NCBI GenBank assembly: GCA_021545625.1
Contig: JAJRVH010000045.1
Span: forward strand, 1 to 8,865
DNA length: 8,865 nucleotides
Reading direction: 5' to 3'
From: Zetaproteobacteria bacterium
GTDB taxonomy: Bacteria > Pseudomonadota > Zetaproteobacteria > Mariprofundales > Mariprofundaceae
Below the pieces are notes generated by a model. The model made no database searches. It was not told the origin of the DNA and saw nothing but the letters and a program-made list of their open reading frames with translations. The position numbers and the translations under genes were made by a program. Of the stretch, positions 6,661 to 8,865 are shown in pieces. Position 1 is the first letter of the stretch; every line of letters begins with the position of its first letter.

Positions 6661-8418
6661 ATGCACTGTCCGGATTGTGGAACCTTCTTTCCCGAACATC
6701 AGGCCTTCTGTCTTTCCTGCGGGCAGGTGCTCAGCGACGGCGAGAATCAGGCCCGGATCGGCCCCTACCAGCTGCTGTCCCGCATCGGCCAGGGAGGCAT
6801 GGGCATGGTCTACCGGGCCAAGGACCAGTCGCTGGGGCGCGACGTGGCGATCAAGGTACTGCACCGGCACCTGCTCAGCGATGACAAGCAAACCCAGCGG
6901 TTTCGCCGCGAGGCGCGCATGCACAGCCAGCTGATGCATGCCAATATCGTCACGCTGCTTGATGTATTCGACGAAAACGACACGCTGGCGCTGGTCATGG
7001 AACTGATCCAGGGCTGCACGCTGAAGGAATTCCTGAAAAAACGCGGCATTCCGCCCTGGGGCGAGGTCGTCTATATCTCGAACGCGATTCTTTCCGCACT
7101 TGAACTCGCTCACTCGCAGGGGGTTGTGCACCGCGATCTGAAGCTGTCCAATGTCTTTCTCAGCGACGACGGCAGCATCAAACTGATGGATTTCGGACTG
7201 GCCAAGACCTCGCAACCCACCGAGGACATCACCGACAGCGGCGCCACGGTCGGCACCTATCACTATATGGCGCCGGAGCAAATCCTCGGCAGCGAGGTGG
7301 ACGGACGCACCGATCTGTATTCCTTCGGCATCATGCTCTATCGCATGTGCACCGGCGAACTTCCCTTTGTATCCACCGGCGGCGGCGAGTTCGAGATCAT
7401 GGAAAAACAGGTGCGCCAGACGCCGGTGCGGCCCGAAAAAATCAACGGCGACATTCCCGCCGAGCTCGATGCGCTGATCATGGAGCTGGTCAGCAAGATT
7501 CCCGACGAACGTCCCGAAAACTGCACCGTCGTCATGCAGCGCCTGGCCGCCATCAGTCCGCCGCAGGCTCCCCGGCTGGACGGCATGCGATTCTCCGACC
7601 TGCATGCCGAGCTGCAGGCGAACAGGAAAAACGACCGCAGGCGAAACGACGATACGCTGAGCATCCCGTCGCAAAGCGACGAGGAGGAAGTGCCGCATGA
7701 TTCATTTCTGTGGGCATTCAGGCATGCCTCCCCGGAAGCGCCTGACGAGCCGCCGCTGGATCTTCGTTCGCCGCCGCCGATCGACCGCGCCTGTCTGACC
7801 CGCCTGAAACAGGGCATCCGGGACATCCCGCCATTGCCGGACAACTGGACCCGCATCGAACGCATTCTCAATGATCCGGAGTCGGCTCCGTCGGACCTGG
7901 CCATCGAGGTCGAGCACGACCCCGTGCTCAGCGCCCATATCCTGCGACTGGCCAATTCGGCGGCCTTTGGCATGCCCGGTCAGACGGTGGACAATGTCGC
8001 CATCGGCATCGCCCGGCTCGGCATGGACAATATGTATGATTTTCTGATGCAGAAGCTGCTGCCCGACTTCTCCGGTCTGCACACAGCCTCGGACGGCATC
8101 ATCTCCGTTCGTGACGAGATGCGCATCGTCATCTGCCACAGCATGGCCATTGCGATGATCTTCCGGCACCTGTCCGATTACGGCCAGATCGTCGTCCACA
8201 AGTCGGCCAGCCTGTTCAGCATGATGCACGACATCGGCAAGCTGGTGATCCTGCATCTGGAGGACGGCGAAAGGCTGCAGCAGTTGCGGATCGCCATTGC
8301 CAGCGGCACCCCCTCCCTGAAAGCCGAATGGGATACGCTGGGGTATACGCATATCGATTCGCGCATGATGCTGGCCCTGCACTGGCGCCGTCCCCGTCTG
8401 GTGCATCGCTTTATCTAG
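6661..8418 (+). CDS. Zinc-ribbon Ser/Thr protein kinase fused to HDOD domain, ending at an in-frame TAG
   Basis: As read to the TAG this is 585 residues. Residues 3-20 form a zinc ribbon (CPDC and CLSC, Cys 3, 6, 17, 20). Residues 35-300 are a complete Hanks-type kinase: glycine loop IGQGGMGMVYRA at 42-53, VAIK with Lys65, HRDLKLSN at 157-164, DFGLAK at 177-182, GTYHYMAPEQ at 198-207 and DLYSFGIMLY at 218-227. A charged, probably disordered linker (about 315-375, with DEEE) leads to an HDOD domain from about 380: DIPPLPDNW, VEHDPVLSAHILRLANSAAFG and MHDIGKLVIL, which keeps the His-Asp pair many HDOD proteins have lost. No transmembrane segment is obvious, so it is likely a cytosolic signalling protein. 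The ATG at 6661 follows no clear ribosome site, but the zinc ribbon begins immediately. The HDOD domain is cut by TAG 8416-8418, and the same frame continues to 8718. Kinase substrate unknown. Confidence 0.92.
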   Translation: MHCPDCGTFFPEHQAFCLSCGQVLSDGENQARIGPYQLLSRIGQGGMGMVYRAKDQSLGRDVAIKVLHRHLLSDDKQTQRFRREARMHSQLMHANIVTLLDVFDENDTLALVMELIQGCTLKEFLKKRGIPPWGEVVYISNAILSALELAHSQGVVHRDLKLSNVFLSDDGSIKLMDFGLAKTSQPTEDITDSGATVGTYHYMAPEQILGSEVDGRTDLYSFGIMLYRMCTGELPFVSTGGGEFEIMEKQVRQTPVRPEKINGDIPAELDALIMELVSKIPDERPENCTVVMQRLAAISPPQAPRLDGMRFSDLHAELQANRKNDRRRNDDTLSIPSQSDEEEVPHDSFLWAFRHASPEAPDEPPLDLRSPPPIDRACLTRLKQGIRDIPPLPDNWTRIERILNDPESAPSDLAIEVEHDPVLSAHILRLANSAAFGMPGQTVDNVAIGIARLGMDNMYDFLMQKLLPDFSGLHTASDGIISVRDEMRIVICHSMAIAMIFRHLSDYGQIVVHKSASLFSMMHDIGKLVILHLEDGERLQQLRIAIASGTPSLKAEWDTLGYTHIDSRMMLALHWRRPRLVHRFI

Positions 8419-8718
8419 TTCCACCACCATTCGTCATGGCATACGCCCAATGTCTGGCCCGTGGACATGCAGCCGGCCATCATGCTCAATCATATGGCTC
8501 ACATTACGCTGCAATCCTTTGAAGATATCCCGGAAATCGACGGCGGCATCTGGTCGCCGGACCGGCGCAGTCATCTGGCCAGCACCGAAACCATGCTGCG
8601 CCAGCCGCTGAAGCTGCCGCTGAAGGACGTCGCCCATTTCCAGCAGCTTCGCCAGAATGTCGAAAAACTTGCGGACACCTTTCCGCTGCTGTTCCCGGAG
8701 CCGGATGATGAGAGCTGA
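8419..8718 (+). pseudogene. Continuation of the HDOD domain and C-terminus beyond the in-frame TAG
   Basis: In the same frame as the kinase gene, 99 codons follow the TAG before a TGA. The residues right after the stop, FHHHSSWHTPNVWPV, look like the His-His segment that normally follows the HWRRPRLVHRFI helix in HDOD domains. Next comes QPAIMLNHMAHITLQ, the expected penultimate helix, and then a tail ending FPEPDDES. Codon use is GC-rich at third positions as in the upstream gene (for example CGC CAG CCG CTG AAG CTG CCG CTG). A separate gene could start only at GTG 8461 or ATG 8467, with no ribosome site and half an HDOD fold, so it is better read as the detached end of the 685-codon gene. 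Whether it is translated depends on read-through or on the TAG being an error. Confidence 0.75.
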
Positions 8719-8759
8719 AAAATCAGCCCGGCCACAACAGACAGCGTGGATCGAAGAAT

Positions 8760-8820
8760 CCTCTTTTTATCCTTGCACCCCACTGCTGTCCGGTTAAGGA
8801 ATCCGGGGTGATAAAAAAGG
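8760..8820. other. Imperfect long inverted repeat in the 3' intergenic region
   Basis: The outer arms CCTCTTTTTAT (8760-8770) and ATAAAAAAGG (8811-8820) are complementary apart from one extra base, and CACCCC (8776-8781) pairs with GGGGTG (8805-8810), leaving a 5-nt bulge and a 23-nt loop. A 4-bp GGAT/ATCC stem at 8748-8761 followed by CTCTTTTTAT could also act as a weak terminator for the kinase gene. Neither has the compact GC stem plus terminal T-run of a clear intrinsic terminator. The rest of 8719-8865 is AT-richer non-coding sequence without a convincing promoter. Confidence 0.35.
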
Positions 8821-8865
8821 TCTGAATTCCCAAGGGATATGGTAGATTTATTGTGATTGAGACAG

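Noticed and set aside
6520..7698. Long minus-strand open frame (about 392 codons) opposite the kinase gene
   Set aside because: The plus strand encodes all kinase motifs here; the antisense product has no family resemblance.
8461..8718. Separate small gene starting at GTG 8461
   Set aside because: No ribosome site; it is in the same frame as the kinase-HDOD gene and carries the rest of the HDOD fold, so it is better explained as the continuation beyond the TAG.
8773..8801. Sigma-70 promoter with TTGCAC as -35
   Set aside because: At 17 nt spacing the hexamer is AAGGAA, not a -10 box; other hexamers nearby lack partners.
8851..8865. Second CRP-like site at the window end (TGTGA at 8852)
   Set aside because: The expected TCACA half after six bases is not there; the visible bases are CAG.

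Overview
The window is GC-rich (roughly 60% by eye), densely coding bacterial chromosome, most likely from a proteobacterium. The clues are the clpS-clpA pair with E. coli-like proteins, a DUF4124 domain fused to a periplasmic retropepsin-like protease, a one-domain TrmO/TsaA protein and an HDOD regulator. A CbbY-type phosphatase suggests, without proving, a Calvin-cycle autotroph. An autotrophic gamma- or zetaproteobacterium would fit, but this is inference. I see no tRNA, rRNA, CRISPR array, insertion sequence or phage gene.

Left half, minus strand (3340 down to 1): five tightly packed genes read leftwards. They are cbbY-like HAD phosphatase, TatD-family metal hydrolase, a DUF4438 protein, a secreted DUF4124 + retropepsin-like aspartic protease, and a nitrilase-superfamily amidohydrolase cut by the window edge. 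Every junction overlaps (8, 1, 8 and 1 nt), so this looks like one translationally coupled operon. Its members come from unrelated families and their shared purpose is unknown.

Right half, plus strand (3380 to 8718): starting only 39 nt from the cbbY start and diverging from it are clpS, clpA and trmO, closely spaced and probably co-transcribed. ClpS delivers N-degron substrates to ClpA, the unfoldase of ClpAP; TrmO methylates tRNA t6A37. A 77-nt gap follows with a near-perfect CRP-type palindrome (TGTGA-N6-TCACA). Then comes a gene encoding an N-terminal four-cysteine zinc ribbon, a complete Ser/Thr protein kinase and a C-terminal HDOD domain.

The most striking observation is at the end of this kinase gene. 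A single in-frame TAG (8416-8418) falls inside the conserved part of the HDOD domain, and the same frame stays open and coding-like for 99 more codons to a TGA at 8716-8718. The gene is therefore a recent nonsense mutant, a sequencing error, or a case of amber read-through. The last 147 bases are non-coding, more AT-rich, and can form a long imperfect hairpin; no convincing promoter for a following gene is visible.
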